A stretch of 64,000 bases of DNA from Lates calcarifer. Its lineage: Eukaryota > Chordata > Actinopteri > Centropomidae. The notes beneath the pieces were generated by a model, which made no database searches, was not told the DNA's origin, and was given only the letters and a program-made list of their open reading frames with translations. Location of the stretch: positions 7,978,601 through 8,042,600 of the forward strand of contig NC_066838.1 in NCBI RefSeq assembly GCF_001640805.2. The letters are read 5' to 3'. Shown here piece after piece: positions 35,264 to 44,880 of the stretch (position 1 is the first letter of the stretch; each line of letters begins with the position of its first letter). A program made the translations under genes and the position numbers.

Positions 35264-35989
35264 AATGTAAGTAGTTGAACAGCTCCACCAAAACAATTCA
35301 ACAGATCACAGATTAATGATAGCTAAACTTTTGCTTCAACATTGTTCAGCTCCTCATCTTTTATATATATGTTGTATCATATACATTTTATGACTGGGTC
35401 ATTTTACAGGCACACAGGTCACCAGAATGTATTGAAAACTTGACAGCCTGTTGAGAGACTGTTGAAGTTTTGTAGAAACACATTAGTAGTTATGAGTAGA
35501 AACATCTTACATCAGGGCCACAGAGAGCAACCCAATCGTAGAATTTATTCTCAATATGTGGGAAACAAAGAATCGCCCACATTGTCCTGCAGTTGTAATA
35601 ACTTCATTGACAACACTGCCAATAGCCAATTGTGCTTGATTCACTCTCTTGGCTTTGTTAACAATGTCATCAATAAATGTGTGGACCTCTTTGTTTCTTT
35701 CCAAGTTGAGAGTTTTTGATCCCACATACTTATCACTAAGACTTGGTATGAAAGAACTTTTTTGAAATTGCAATTCAAACTGATTACTGACTACTGATGA
35801 CGCTGAGGTCTTTTTATATTTTCAGCTTTTTCATTGCCCGCCTTTATATTTTTGCTCCTATAGGGCATGTACACGCTGATGGCTCGCTGTGAGGAGTTGG
35901 ATCGTTCCATGCAGCCCATACACACACTGGCCGCACAGATCCGTGACATCAAACGGACCCTGGACACCCTGGAGGCAATCTGCAAGTAA
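29865..35989 (+). CDS. borcs6: BORC complex subunit 6 (BORCS6/lyspersin)
   Basis: Subunit of the BORC complex on the cytosolic face of lysosomes, which recruits ARL8 and drives outward lysosome transport. Coding exons: 29865-30464, 30880-31066, 31273-31455, 34807-34970, 35093-35176 and 35864-35989, all GT-AG with matching phases, giving 447 residues. The first 200 residues are low-complexity and acidic (an EDEEDGEKEKQDEEDDEKNE-type run) and probably disordered. The C-terminal half holds the family signature: EGTVSHDGDLTNFITKNLE, IDPAVLLDLQRHTQEVAHS, MTALSVGYIQTYRDSVDSL, MYTLMARCEELDRSMQ and DIKRTLDTLEAICK at the very end. These helical segments suit the coiled-coil assembly of BORC. ATG at 29865 was chosen because it opens the long exon just after an acceptor. 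The protein is longer than I recall for the mammalian one (about 357), the difference lying in the N-terminal region. Introns carry a Tc1 derivative and a long TG repeat. Confidence 0.94.
31541..32307. mobile_element. Foldback Tc1/mariner derivative in a borcs6 intron
   Basis: Left end TACACCGATCAGCTACAACA and right end (reverse complement TACACCAATTAGCCACATTA) form terminal inverted repeats of about 55 bases, flanked by TA. Inside, a plus-strand piece at 31721-32035 encodes a decayed Tc1 transposase C-terminus (LEEHNKEPNVLTHPPN, then HLWDALEQARSMKAPP) where the usual SPDLNP motif reads CPNPNL. The DNA at 32040-32250 is the reverse complement of much the same transposase segment, so the element is a long palindrome. 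A second repeat is inserted at about 31600-31718. It is non-autonomous. Confidence 0.85.
31600..31718 (+). repeat. Short interspersed repeat nested in the Tc1 element, copy A
   Basis: It contains TTCAATTCACTTTTATTTAT, ATAGTGCCGAATCACAAC and CTCAAGGCACTTTTCATT. The sequence resembles a common fish repeat built on ATTTATATAGCGCCAAATCACAA. A second copy is at 61321-61440. It interrupts the Tc1 derivative between its left end and left arm. Confidence 0.6.
35182..35256 (+). repeat. (TG)n microsatellite directly after a splice donor
   Basis: About 37 uninterrupted TG units starting five bases after the borcs6 exon boundary (AAAG|GTGACG at 35176/35177). In the transcript this is a UG repeat, a binding context for TDP-43 and CELF proteins. 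Length should be polymorphic. Confidence 0.95.
35507..35821 (-). other. Coding-like minus-strand ORF in the last borcs6 intron
   Basis: An open frame of about 100 codons, antisense to borcs6, includes HTFIDDIVNKAKRVNQAQLA followed by a hydrophobic IGSVVNEVITTAGQCGRFF stretch. The composition is balanced and not simple-sequence. I do not recognise a family, there is no ATG near its 5' end, and a stop lies just upstream. It could be a transposon or retrocopy fragment, or chance. Confidence 0.25.
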
Positions 35990-36021
35990 CCCTGCATGTC
36001 TGGTACAAAAACACATCCCAG

Positions 36022-36073
36022 CTGCAAAGATCCAACATCAAGCACATCCTGAATGAGGCTGTCTGCAAGTAAC
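36022..36073 (+). pseudogene. Decayed tandem copy of the borcs6 C-terminal coding end
   Basis: GAGGCTGTCTGCAAGTAAC at 36055-36073 matches GAGGCAATCTGCAAGTAAC at 35972-35990 in 17 of 19 positions, both ending at a stop. Reading the copy in frame gives NIKHILNEAVCK, parallel to DIKRTLDTLEAICK of the gene. It follows a CATCCCAG that could act as a weak acceptor, so an alternative terminal exon cannot be excluded. Confidence 0.5.
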
Positions 36074-36117
36074 TTCACCCCTCTGCAGGTAGCACACACA
36101 CACACTGCAGCGAGGAT

Positions 36118-36405
36118 TCAGTGCACCTCTGGAGTCCTGGAAACATTGTTACTAGGCATGCTGGATGATTGGCGCTCATAGTCCCTCTGCTTGTTCATTG
36201 TCTGAAGGTGACCACGTTTGTGTTGTGAGATCTCAAATGAATTGCGCTTGATTTCCTCTCGGGTCTGAGCTTTTTCTTCTTTTTTCAAAGCAACCTCACT
36301 TTCTCTAACAAAATCTCGCAAATCAACCATTTTTTGGGACACTTGGTCAAGTGTGGTCACACACACACACGAAGATGTGGGGGGTAAATGCTGTCTCTTC
36401 CCACT
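36118..36405 (-). other. Coding-like minus-strand ORF in the borcs6 3' UTR
   Basis: An open frame on the minus strand ends at TGA (36118-36120). Its translation includes KMVDLRDFVRESEVALKKEE, KAQTREEIKRNSFEISQHKR and QTMNKQRDYERQ, a charged, helix-prone sequence with coding-like codon choice (GAG, ATC, AAG, CGC). No ATG-led complete gene is apparent, and a TAA stop lies upstream at about 36407-36409. I do not recognise the family. A retrocopy fragment or a terminal exon of an antisense gene are both possible. Confidence 0.3.
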
Positions 36406-36410
36406 TTACA

Positions 36411-36614
36411 GGAGGAACTGTGTGTTGGTATCCGTCCAGGCCGCTTGGTTCAGATTGCACTAACCTCTCCTCCCCACATGGGGGTGATGTTTCTCTCTCG
36501 GTCTCTCTCTGCCCATGGAGAGGCCGGTATATACTGCTCAGAAGACAGTGACTTTTGCAAAGGAACAGAAAGTCTATTTTTTAATCTTATGCAACAACCG
36601 ATTCTTTCACTGTA
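36411..36614 (+). other. Coding-like plus-strand ORF behind a good acceptor
   Basis: CTCTTCCCACTTTACAG (ending 36410) is a convincing splice acceptor. The following open frame starts EELCVGIRPGRLVQIALTSP, continues HMGVMFLSRSLSAHGEAG and reaches a stop at about 36612-36614. GC content is higher than in the flanks. It could be an alternative terminal exon, a remnant, or chance; no family is recognised. Confidence 0.25.
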
Positions 36615-38730
36615 GGCTAAATGAAAGGAGTGGAGCATCACATCTGTCTTTCTGTCTGTATATCTTTGTCATGTTTGTTTAGTTAGATTTCTCAGCATGT
36701 GTGCTTTTTCAAAAACAATGCTTCTCTATGTGATTGGGAACTGACCAGTACAGCCACTGAACAGCCCCACTGAAGCATATGGAGTTTAAGCTCAGATGCA
36801 GCTTAAGGCCAATGATCAAGGGTAGGAGTGTTTTGCTTTCAGCACTCAAATTCTCTCAGACTGTCCATAAATTAAAAAAAAAAAACTGACAGCTTTTAAT
36901 CACAGGGCTGCTTCTCTAATTTTAAAGCCTGCACCATGTGTCTTTTGGGCGAAAATCTCACTTTCCTCATCTGGCAATGCAATCCAAGATGTTGCCATTA
37001 ACACAACTAGAAAAATGTTGTATGTAGCTTTCACAGTGGTTTTAAATATTTGAAAAGCCTCAGGTGCTTATGATTTAACTTTTAGATATTATCAAGGCAG
37101 ATGGATTTAGCCAACCTGAAGATTTTTCCTGAAATTTGAAGCCACTGAAAATCTTTTCATTTTCAAGCTTTTTTTAAAAAATAATTCTAGCTAACAAACT
37201 GCTCAGAGTTAATAATTGGATTGTGTTGATTCACTTTTGTTTCAGCCAATTTAAATAAATAATGTATGTATTAGAGGAGCTCAATTTCAAAACACATTTT
37301 TAATCCATTAAATTGAAGAATGGTTGTCTGCCCCTTGCCAGCCAGTGATGTAAATTAGCTGCTAATCTTCAACCGTTGATGAATTACTTTGAGGTTTTGG
37401 CTGTAGCTGAAGGTTTTACTCTTGTAAAATAGAGGACACCATAATTTGGAACAAAACTCTACATTTACTCTGCATAGACTATATGTGTATTTGATTCATA
37501 GAAAATCTGTAAATTACATTCGGAGTGCTTAAGGTTTGCTTCTGATTGCACTGAACAGTCACTGAGAAATTACTCAACAACAGTTAAGTGTCTGTACTGT
37601 GTGTCCTAGCCTTTGTTTTCTTCAGCATGGAAAAGACTGAGCAAAGGAGAGTTAAATGTGGGAATTGTCACTGGATGGAGTTTGGGTACAGTCTTTGCGT
37701 GTGAATGAACGTGGACTTGTATCACTTTAAATTGTTTACAAAGTGATTATTCATTAGGTTACAAGACACTGAATGACTATAGTGTCGCCTGGCTGTTACT
37801 TCACCAACCTAAAGCCATGTGCTCTTGTGGAGCATTATACTTGATTCAGTGAAGAGACTGTGGTTCTTCTGCTATTAAACTGGTGGGTTGCCTTGTAGTA
37901 GATAATCGTATGTGTACTAAATTTTTGTACGTGTATCTATTACTGATGGCAGGCAATATGTAATTTGACTTGAGTAGCGTTAATGGTGTTGTGATGGCTC
38001 TCCTACATGGGACACTTCAGACCTTTTGGGACATCTACAAAATGCTACCAGAGCAATACTACAAGCAAAGTAAGTACACATTTGAATCTTGGCCAAAATA
38101 TTGCTGCTTAAATTGACTATAAAATGCATTATTTTTGAACATCTTATCAAAGTGTTGCCTTTGGAAGTGGAACTTGGAGCAACAGTGCATTGTCTAAACT
38201 GTCTCTACACGCCACCTCTGTACCTTTATTATGTGATTTCACTACTATGGGAGAAGATCATGTTATTGGCTTCACAGAAAGCTCAGATTCCATTCAATGT
38301 AACATCTACTCTTTGTCGCTTGTCACTTTCCTCAGCGTTGTTTGCAAAAGTAGTTGAAATTTGTCAGGGAAAATTTCAGAGAGAGGGGAGAATATCATTA
38401 AAGAGCATATATTAAAGTTAATAATCATCATGGTTCCCTTGAGGATACTCAGATTTACTCCAACATATCCAAAAGTGTAAAGATGTAAATTATCTTTTGC
38501 AGATGAAGGTAAAAATGTCCAGGTAATGGACATTTGGGAGCCTCCGTAGAAAGGATCCTTGACACGGGAGAATGAGAGAGGAAATGTCATTTTCTTGTTC
38601 ATAGTATATATAAATGTATTATTCATTAATTTTCTGTTGTACAATCAGATGCATTTGTGTATATATGATCTCTTTCTGTAACTAAAAATGATTTAGATAC
38701 CCTTCGTCTTGAGTGTATATTTTAATGAAA

Positions 38731-38740
38731 AATAAATAAA
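38731..38740 (+). terminator. borcs6: Overlapping poly(A) signals AATAAATAAA (borcs6)
   Basis: Two overlapping AATAAA hexamers at the end of an AT-rich stretch. A T-rich tract follows at about 38778-38789, as expected downstream of a cleavage site. It lies about 1.5 kb before the stop codon of the convergent hyaluronidase-like gene. Confidence 0.5.
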
Positions 38741-39493
38741 TTTACATGAGCTGCAAAAACAAACATTTCAGTCTTCTTTTTTTTTTTTACAGTGTACTGC
38801 CTCAGGAAGCACTGAAGGATGTGGATGGGGAAGAAGCAGATATAAACACTGACTTATAAAAATATATACATATATACAGGTTGCCTTTTATGGGCTGATG
38901 TCCTGTGTTTTCTGAATTCCCTCAGTGGTATGTCCTTTGATTGAACAGATACTGCATTTATAACAGACACTTTAAACACACTAATATTTAAAGGAGCCTT
39001 AAACACATGCTGGTGTGACTAACAGGCCTTTTTCACTGCAGACATTTTGACTTGCCATAGAAGGAAAAGCATGCTAACATTAATGATGGGTCTCTTCAAT
39101 TTAACTGTCCCAGTAGGTCATGACAGAGTGAACCAGCATGATCAATACCTGTACCCTGAAACTGATGCAGCTAAATGGAATTCATCCATCATTAATTTTA
39201 CTGTTTACTGTACATCTGTGCTTTTCCAACTGTGACACTTCAGAATGGACTTTGTTAAATGGTGCAGTTTCAGCAGAACTCAGGCAGAGGATGCTACAGA
39301 GCTCTGATAATCTGTGCTGCAGTTCAGCAGATAGGCCTTCTGCAGCTGTGATAGATGAACAATGAAACGTCTGGATGTTTTTGACAATATGCAACATTTG
39401 TAGACATTTAAATATGTGACTTTTAACTCAAACTCAATGCACAAATTTAAATATCTTCAATTTGATTATTGGGCAACAGCTCCTCACAGTAGA

Positions 39494-39718
39494 TTAAAGG
39501 GTCTGTTCACCCAAATTATCAAGAACACAAGTTCCCTCTTACCTCAAACTGTATCTAGCATTGCAGATAATTTTGATTTTATTTGTCCACATTTTAATAT
39601 ATTGTCAGTAGTCAGTAGTTTACATTGAAACTACTGACTGAGGATATAGTCCAGTAAAATCTGTTGACAGCATGTTTTTTTTTTTTTTTTTTTCTTGTTT
39701 GGTGAACTGGCCCTTTAA
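39494..39718. mobile_element. MITE with TTAAAGGG terminal inverted repeats
   Basis: Left end TTAAAGGGTCTGTTCACCCA and right end (reverse complement TTAAAGGGCCAGTTCACCAA) pair over about 20 bases with three mismatches. The 225-base interior contains a perfect 12-base-arm hairpin at 39610-39639 and a poly-T tract at about 39675-39693. The ends match a widespread non-autonomous fish transposon. It lies between the convergent 3' ends of borcs6 and the hyaluronidase-like gene. Confidence 0.75.
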
Positions 39719-39731
39719 CTCAACAAATCTA

Positions 39732-39737
39732 TTTATT
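39732..39737 (-). terminator. Candidate poly(A) signal (hyaluronidase-like gene)
   Basis: TTTATT on the plus strand gives AATAAA on the minus strand, about 500 bases after the stop of the hyaluronidase-like gene and just before the MITE. An unrecognised alternative is possible. Confidence 0.4.
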
Positions 39738-40124
39738 AAAAAGAGAAACTCCTTACTGTATGAGGCCTCTAAATGAATAAGTAATTTTCACATAACAATG
39801 CACTGACAAACAAATGGAGAAACAAATTGTGCAAAGACAGTAAAACCTCATTGCAGGTTTTATAGACCGCTTTCATGTTATCTAGTGGGACAACTGTCAG
39901 CTGATGTGATACAACAACAAGCTGATAGCAGCACACTGATGGGTCAGTCTTAATCTAGTATGTAGTTTCTCCTTCCATGAAAAAGGTTTAAATCCAGCCA
40001 GTAGAAACTGACAGTTGTCAGTGACAGTTGTTTGTACCACTGTCTCTTGGCACATCCAGTGATAGATTTTGAATTCCAGCATGGACATAGTTTCTTCTTC
40101 TTTTTGTTTTGTGATACTCAATAT

Positions 40125-40215
40125 TCAGGTATGTTCAGCTACAAAGCAGCACACCTGCAGCCAGCAGGGATTCAGTGTCTTGCTCAAGGGCACTTGAGAA
40201 GGGCCATTGCAGCCC
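40125..40215 (+). repeat. Fragment of a dispersed fish repeat
   Basis: It includes GGGATTCAGTGTCTTGCTCA followed by AGGGCACTTGAGAAGGGC, a phrase that recurs in many fish genomes. It abuts the stop codon of the hyaluronidase-like gene (3' UTR on the minus strand). Confidence 0.5.
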
Positions 40216-40238
40216 AGACCTTACAGATGAAGGCTGGT

Positions 40239-43200
40239 TCATTTCACATGGCATAGACTTCCAGCCAACAGCAGCAGCAGAACAGTGAGGAGTGGGGCAC
40301 TCAGTGGATTTGTACCGCCAACTGTGGGTACTTCCAGTGAAGGCGATAGACTTGCAGTACCTGGTGAACTGCTTCCTCCTAACTCTGTTACAGAGGCACC
40401 TTTTGTTGTAGAAACTACTGTGGAAGCAGGTGTAGTTCCTGCTACATCTCCCGCATTTTCTTCAACTGTTTCTCCAACAGACGCGCCATCTTTAGGGGAC
40501 TGTTGGTCTGAGACGTCCCCGTCTGCGGTCTTGTACCACTGGCACTGGAAATCTCTCTTCCATATCTCAGCTGGGTCTGGCTCAGCTGGTTTTGCGTCTA
40601 TGTTTGGCTGATCTGTGGCTTTTGCTGCCTCTATCTGAAAAGGATGATAGAAAAAAATGCCAGTATTATCAAACAATAATATTGTTTTAATTTTAATTTC
40701 ATAGAAAATAAATAAAAAATAAAGTCTAAAACCTGAAGATTACATAATGCAGCTAAAATTCAAAGGAAATTTTTCATAGTGTTTTGCAGTTACAGCAGTA
40801 TTCATACTTTATATTGTGCACTTCTGATGAACATTACCAAAGCCCCATTCAGAGATTTGCAAAAAGTGATGAGTGTTCCCAGAGAAACACAATGTTCCTG
40901 TTTTCAGTGGTACAGGATCAGACTCCACTGAATCCTCCTCTGTTGTGTCTCAGCTACTGTTTCCCTCTCTGTTTTCTTACTGTTTAAACACCAAAAATCC
41001 TCAGGCAACCGGACTCCCTGCTGTTGGTTTCCCTCTTTCTTTTTTTATCCATATAAAGTCACGCCTGGTTGTCTTTATCAGTCGTGACTCAAACTGAGTT
41101 GCTCTATTTCCAATTTCCCAACAGAGAGAACATAAGTTGAGAACTTGTTCGTCTTTACACGTGCCTTTCACTATGCATGTGCAGGCTTTTAAGAATCAAC
41201 TGTTTATTCGCAGCAAAGGCAGAAAGTCAAAGGGGCTAACAGGGCTATTTTTGTACAAGGCAGACCTTCCTGTGAGCATGATTTCACTGTGCTTCCTGTA
41301 TGGTTCCTCAAATAATGTAGTAACTGAAAGACAGTATGTATGTAGGTAATTAACTGGAAGCTCAATGTAAGTTTGATCTGTTTTATCTGTTGTAAGACTC
41401 TTAAGGTCACCACATGTACTGGAGAGTGTCATGGCTTTGTGTAATGACACAGAGCTGCTTTGTTGATGTTGCCAGTGCCAGGCTAAGGACAGAATGAGCC
41501 TGGTTTACATCTGAACGAGCTTAAACAGGCCTCTGTCAACATCTACAGTGGGCATCAAGAATTAATGATAACTGAAAAACATTGCTTGAGCGGGGCTTTA
41601 TCAATCCAGCACAAATGAATCTTGAACTCTACCTTCAATGTGTAATCTCTCACCTTTTCTGTCACCTTCTCCACCGCTTCGGATTGGGGCGGGAGGTGGA
41701 GATAGGCAGAGCTTTGCGGGTTTTGACGGACGCACCGGCCCTTCCCCTGGCACAGAGAGGCTGAGCAGAGTCGAGTTGCCGTGGTGACGTTGATGGAGTA
41801 GGGTCCCAGGACCTTGCGGACAAACTCTGCCAGGTCCTGACACTCTCTCTGGGAAAGGAACAGGCAGTTAAATTTGATATAAGCAGGAAGCAGGAACAGT
41901 TGTTGGGAGTATGTTTCCTTTAAAATGTCAATATATATATTTTTTCTTTAACCATGTCATATTGCACTTATTCTGTTGAAGAAGAACAGGAAGACAAAAC
42001 AAAGAGAATTATCACTTGTATCAATAACAATAAATGTGCATAAATTTGTGGGTGTGTGCACTTTATGTAAATGTATATTTTATGTGTGTACCTCAGTCTT
42101 AGTCTCACTTCGCTCCCAGATGACAACTCCGGCGGTTCCCATGGCAGCACTTTCTCCAATGGTGCTGACCAGGTCTGTCTGCAGTGAAAAAATATACAAT
42201 AAAAGAAGCTGTAAAAGAGTCACAGCACAGCACACTCTTTTTCAGCTTTATGTTTATTATACAGTCCACACAGCTGGTACAGGGAGAGATGCACATTTTT
42301 TTGTTCTTTAGTTTGAAATGAAGTGATGGATACTACCTTAAAGTGCCAAGTCTCAGCTTTAATCTGGGTAGTTTTACATCAGTGTAGAAAGACAGTATTT
42401 ACCCAATTACACTCATCATGTAAAGTCCTACACCTTTTAGTAAAATTGCATGTCATTAGTAATAAAAACATTTCCAGACTTTAATTATTTCTTTTTCCAA
42501 ATAAAACTTCAAAAGTAATGAGCCAGGAAATAATCAGTGCCATGATACAAGTGGAAACCTCTTCTGTCCCTCATCGCCTCTTCTGCTTTATTATTGATCC
42601 TCTTTGACATATCTAAGTTGAAATATGTTTGTGCTGCACCTACTTGACATCAGATGCATCAGATGTTACTTCTCACCTGTGATAGGAAAGTATTAGTTGA
42701 GGCATAGACGCTCTTGACCAGTGGGAATACAGGAAGATCAAATGCTGTCCCAGTCAGAGATGATACTCGCAGTGCTTCTCTTATTTGACTGGATAAATAA
42801 AGCTTGGCTCCAGCAGTCCCACTCTGGAAGAAGGGGGACATATTTCACACGTTTATTAACTATAAACTATATCCAACGCAGTTACACAATTGAGTGCTTA
42901 AGCAACAGTAAACTGTAAAATGTTTTTGTACAACTCAGCTGGACAAGTTGAAACTGGATCATCTTTGTCAAGAGATTCGTTGGGCTGACTCTCTCTCTGG
43001 GCTCACAGAGATGTTGGTATGCACTGGCTTTGACAAGGAGAAGTCTTGTAACTTTTTACAAAACCTCACTGATAAACCACACATGGCATTTTTCATTTCA
43101 CTTGGTTTTTGGTTTGATACTGGGAGTTGTCTTTCTGCTGTCATTTAGATATTATTAGATGCTCAGGGGACAAGGTTGAGTTAGACAGTAGTTTTCACAA

Positions 43201-44823
43201 CTTTTTGTGATTTGATGTCTCCTTCCTTTCACAGTTTTGTTCCTGCTGATATCCAGCTTAGTTTAGGTACTAAAACAGATTCAAAAGATATTTTCTTTGT
43301 TTTACGATCAGACTTTTTGTGTCCTCCAGTACGAGTAAGACTAACAGAAAAATGCTTATACATTTTTTTCATCCAAAACAAAAATGCAAAAAGATATTAA
43401 AAAAAACACAACAAAGTAGTGTAACCCACCTGCAGCTTCTCCAGGGTGAGGAGAGGGTAGAGGGCGGAGCATCGTTTCCAGAGCCACAGAAGCTCATCGT
43501 TAAGGGCCATCTCTGCAGCAGGGCACTGGCCGGTGTAATTGGCTAATATGGTTTGGGCGGGGTTGCCATTGTAGCAGCTGGGGAAAGGGGAGACACCCCA
43601 TAATGCTTTGGGCCTTAATCTTTTGACCTCCCGTAGAGTCTCCGTCATTACTGACTGTGCAGCTGCCTCAAAGTCCACCTGCGACAAGATCAGTAGATCA
43701 GCTGTCAGTCCCCTCCAGACACTTGAAATGTCCAAACCAACACATTTAGCAATAGAAAGACGATAGAGATTTGCTTTCTTGCCAAGAGTTAGAGGAGAAG
43801 AACGATACCACTCTTGTGCCTGTATATTAGATATTTGGCTGACCACAAAACCATAAAAACATCCAGACAAACCAAACAAGACCTTTGCTTATGCTTATGT
43901 TTGGCATTCATCTTAATCCACATTGATTATGAGCTTTTTGTTTGCATGTTTAGGCAGTTTATAAGTGGGTGTACCCTAGTCATGTCATTAGCCACCTAGT
44001 CCCAGCGGATATTTGCATCGTTCATCTCCACCCATGCTCCCTCAACCTTTCCCTTATCCTTCTTTTTTTTAATCATGTTTGATCATCTGTCTTCCTTCTT
44101 TTCCTTGTAGACTTGTTTTCCCTTGTTTCCCCCTGCCACAGCTGTCGCTTTCCTCCACGACCAACCAGTTTTTTGCCTCTTTACCTGAACTTTCCTTACC
44201 TGTGACCACTTCTCCACCTCCTCTGGAGTCCAGTTAGGAAAGAAAGCCTTCAGCAGGTTCCTTGACGCCTCCAAATACATCGTCTGCTTATCTCTGTTCC
44301 TGGACCACTGGGGGGCCCACTCTACCCAGCGCAACACCCCCAGCCCAAGGTACCTTGGGGCGGGTAAAGCTGCTTCCAAGTCCTGCTGTGTCTTCTGGAG
44401 GTGGTTGTCTAGGCCTGTGTGCTGTGGTAGGCCTCCATTGACTGGTGTGTCTTTGTCTATGAAATACGGGTAGTTCCCAAGCGTGTCCTCGTAAAAGACA
44501 GCCACGCGGCCCTCTCGTTCCATCCCAAAAGATCTGGGATCTGGCCGACCAGAGCAGGAAGAGTCAGGTATGCCCCAGAAGATGATAAAAGGCTGTCCTG
44601 ACAGGAGAGGTGGTTGGGCTGGCTGGGGTGGACCGGCTGTACAGAGGTCAGCAAAGGCAGCAAGCACAAGGATTAGGAGGGGCAGTAATACTGGAAGGTG
44701 GACTTGAGGAATGGATGATGAAAAATTTGCTGCTGATGTTTGAGTCCTGAGATTGTGAGGTGTCACTTTTGGTTCTGATTCTGGCTCTGGGTCTGGACAC
44801 CACCGTGGCTCAGTCCACGCCAT
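40239..44823 (-). CDS. GPI-anchor-type hyaluronidase-family protein, likely catalytically dead
   Basis: Glycoside hydrolase family 56 member, closest in layout to HYAL2. Exons on the minus strand: 44823-44200, 43678-43430, 42823-42677, 42178-42092, 41848-41654 and 40634-40239; all are phase 0, giving 565 residues. Seen: a hydrophobic segment (about 44-60) after a 40-residue hydrophilic leader, GQPFIIFWGIPDSSC, VAVFYEDTLGNYPYF, GGLPQH, the active-site loop (160-172), WGVSPFPSCYN, TDLVSTIGESAAMGTAGVVIW, and LCSASLCQGKGRCVRQN of the EGF-like module. A Ser/Thr-rich stalk and a terminal hydrophobic stretch (SAPLLTVLLLLLAGSLC) suit a GPI signal. The family DWE catalytic motif reads RWV (165-167). 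The tyrosines expected at 238 and 286 are Ser and Thr; Trp361 is kept. The final EGF cysteine pair is missing (FQCQWY). Inferred surface hyaluronan-related role without hydrolysis. The ATG is the first in the exon; the long leader is odd. Convergent with borcs6. Confidence 0.92.
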
Positions 44824-44880
44824 TGGAGCGGCCGCCTCTCAGGCTCTCACCCCTTCAGGCTGTCACAGCCAATCATGTTC
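44824..44880 (-). other. 5' UTR part with a nine-codon uORF
   Basis: On the minus strand TATTTTACAG|GAACATG gives an acceptor before 44880, so a non-coding exon should lie upstream. Between acceptor and start codon an ATG at 44876 opens MIGCDSLKG and stops at 44847, 24 bases before the main ATG. It may dampen translation. Confidence 0.5.

Larger units (their letters stand above)
35990..38750 (+). other. borcs6: borcs6 3' UTR (inferred)
   Basis: Non-coding plus-strand DNA from the TAA at 35987-35989 to an overlapping AATAAATAAA at 38731. It contains a decayed copy of the terminal coding sequence (36022-36073), two coding-like frames (minus 36118-36405, plus 36411-36614), and otherwise AT-rich sequence. 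If the 38731 signal is used the UTR is about 2.75 kb. Confidence 0.5.

Noticed and set aside
35791..36105. Minus-strand ORF overlapping the last borcs6 exon
   Set aside because: Antisense shadow of the conserved borcs6 coding sequence.
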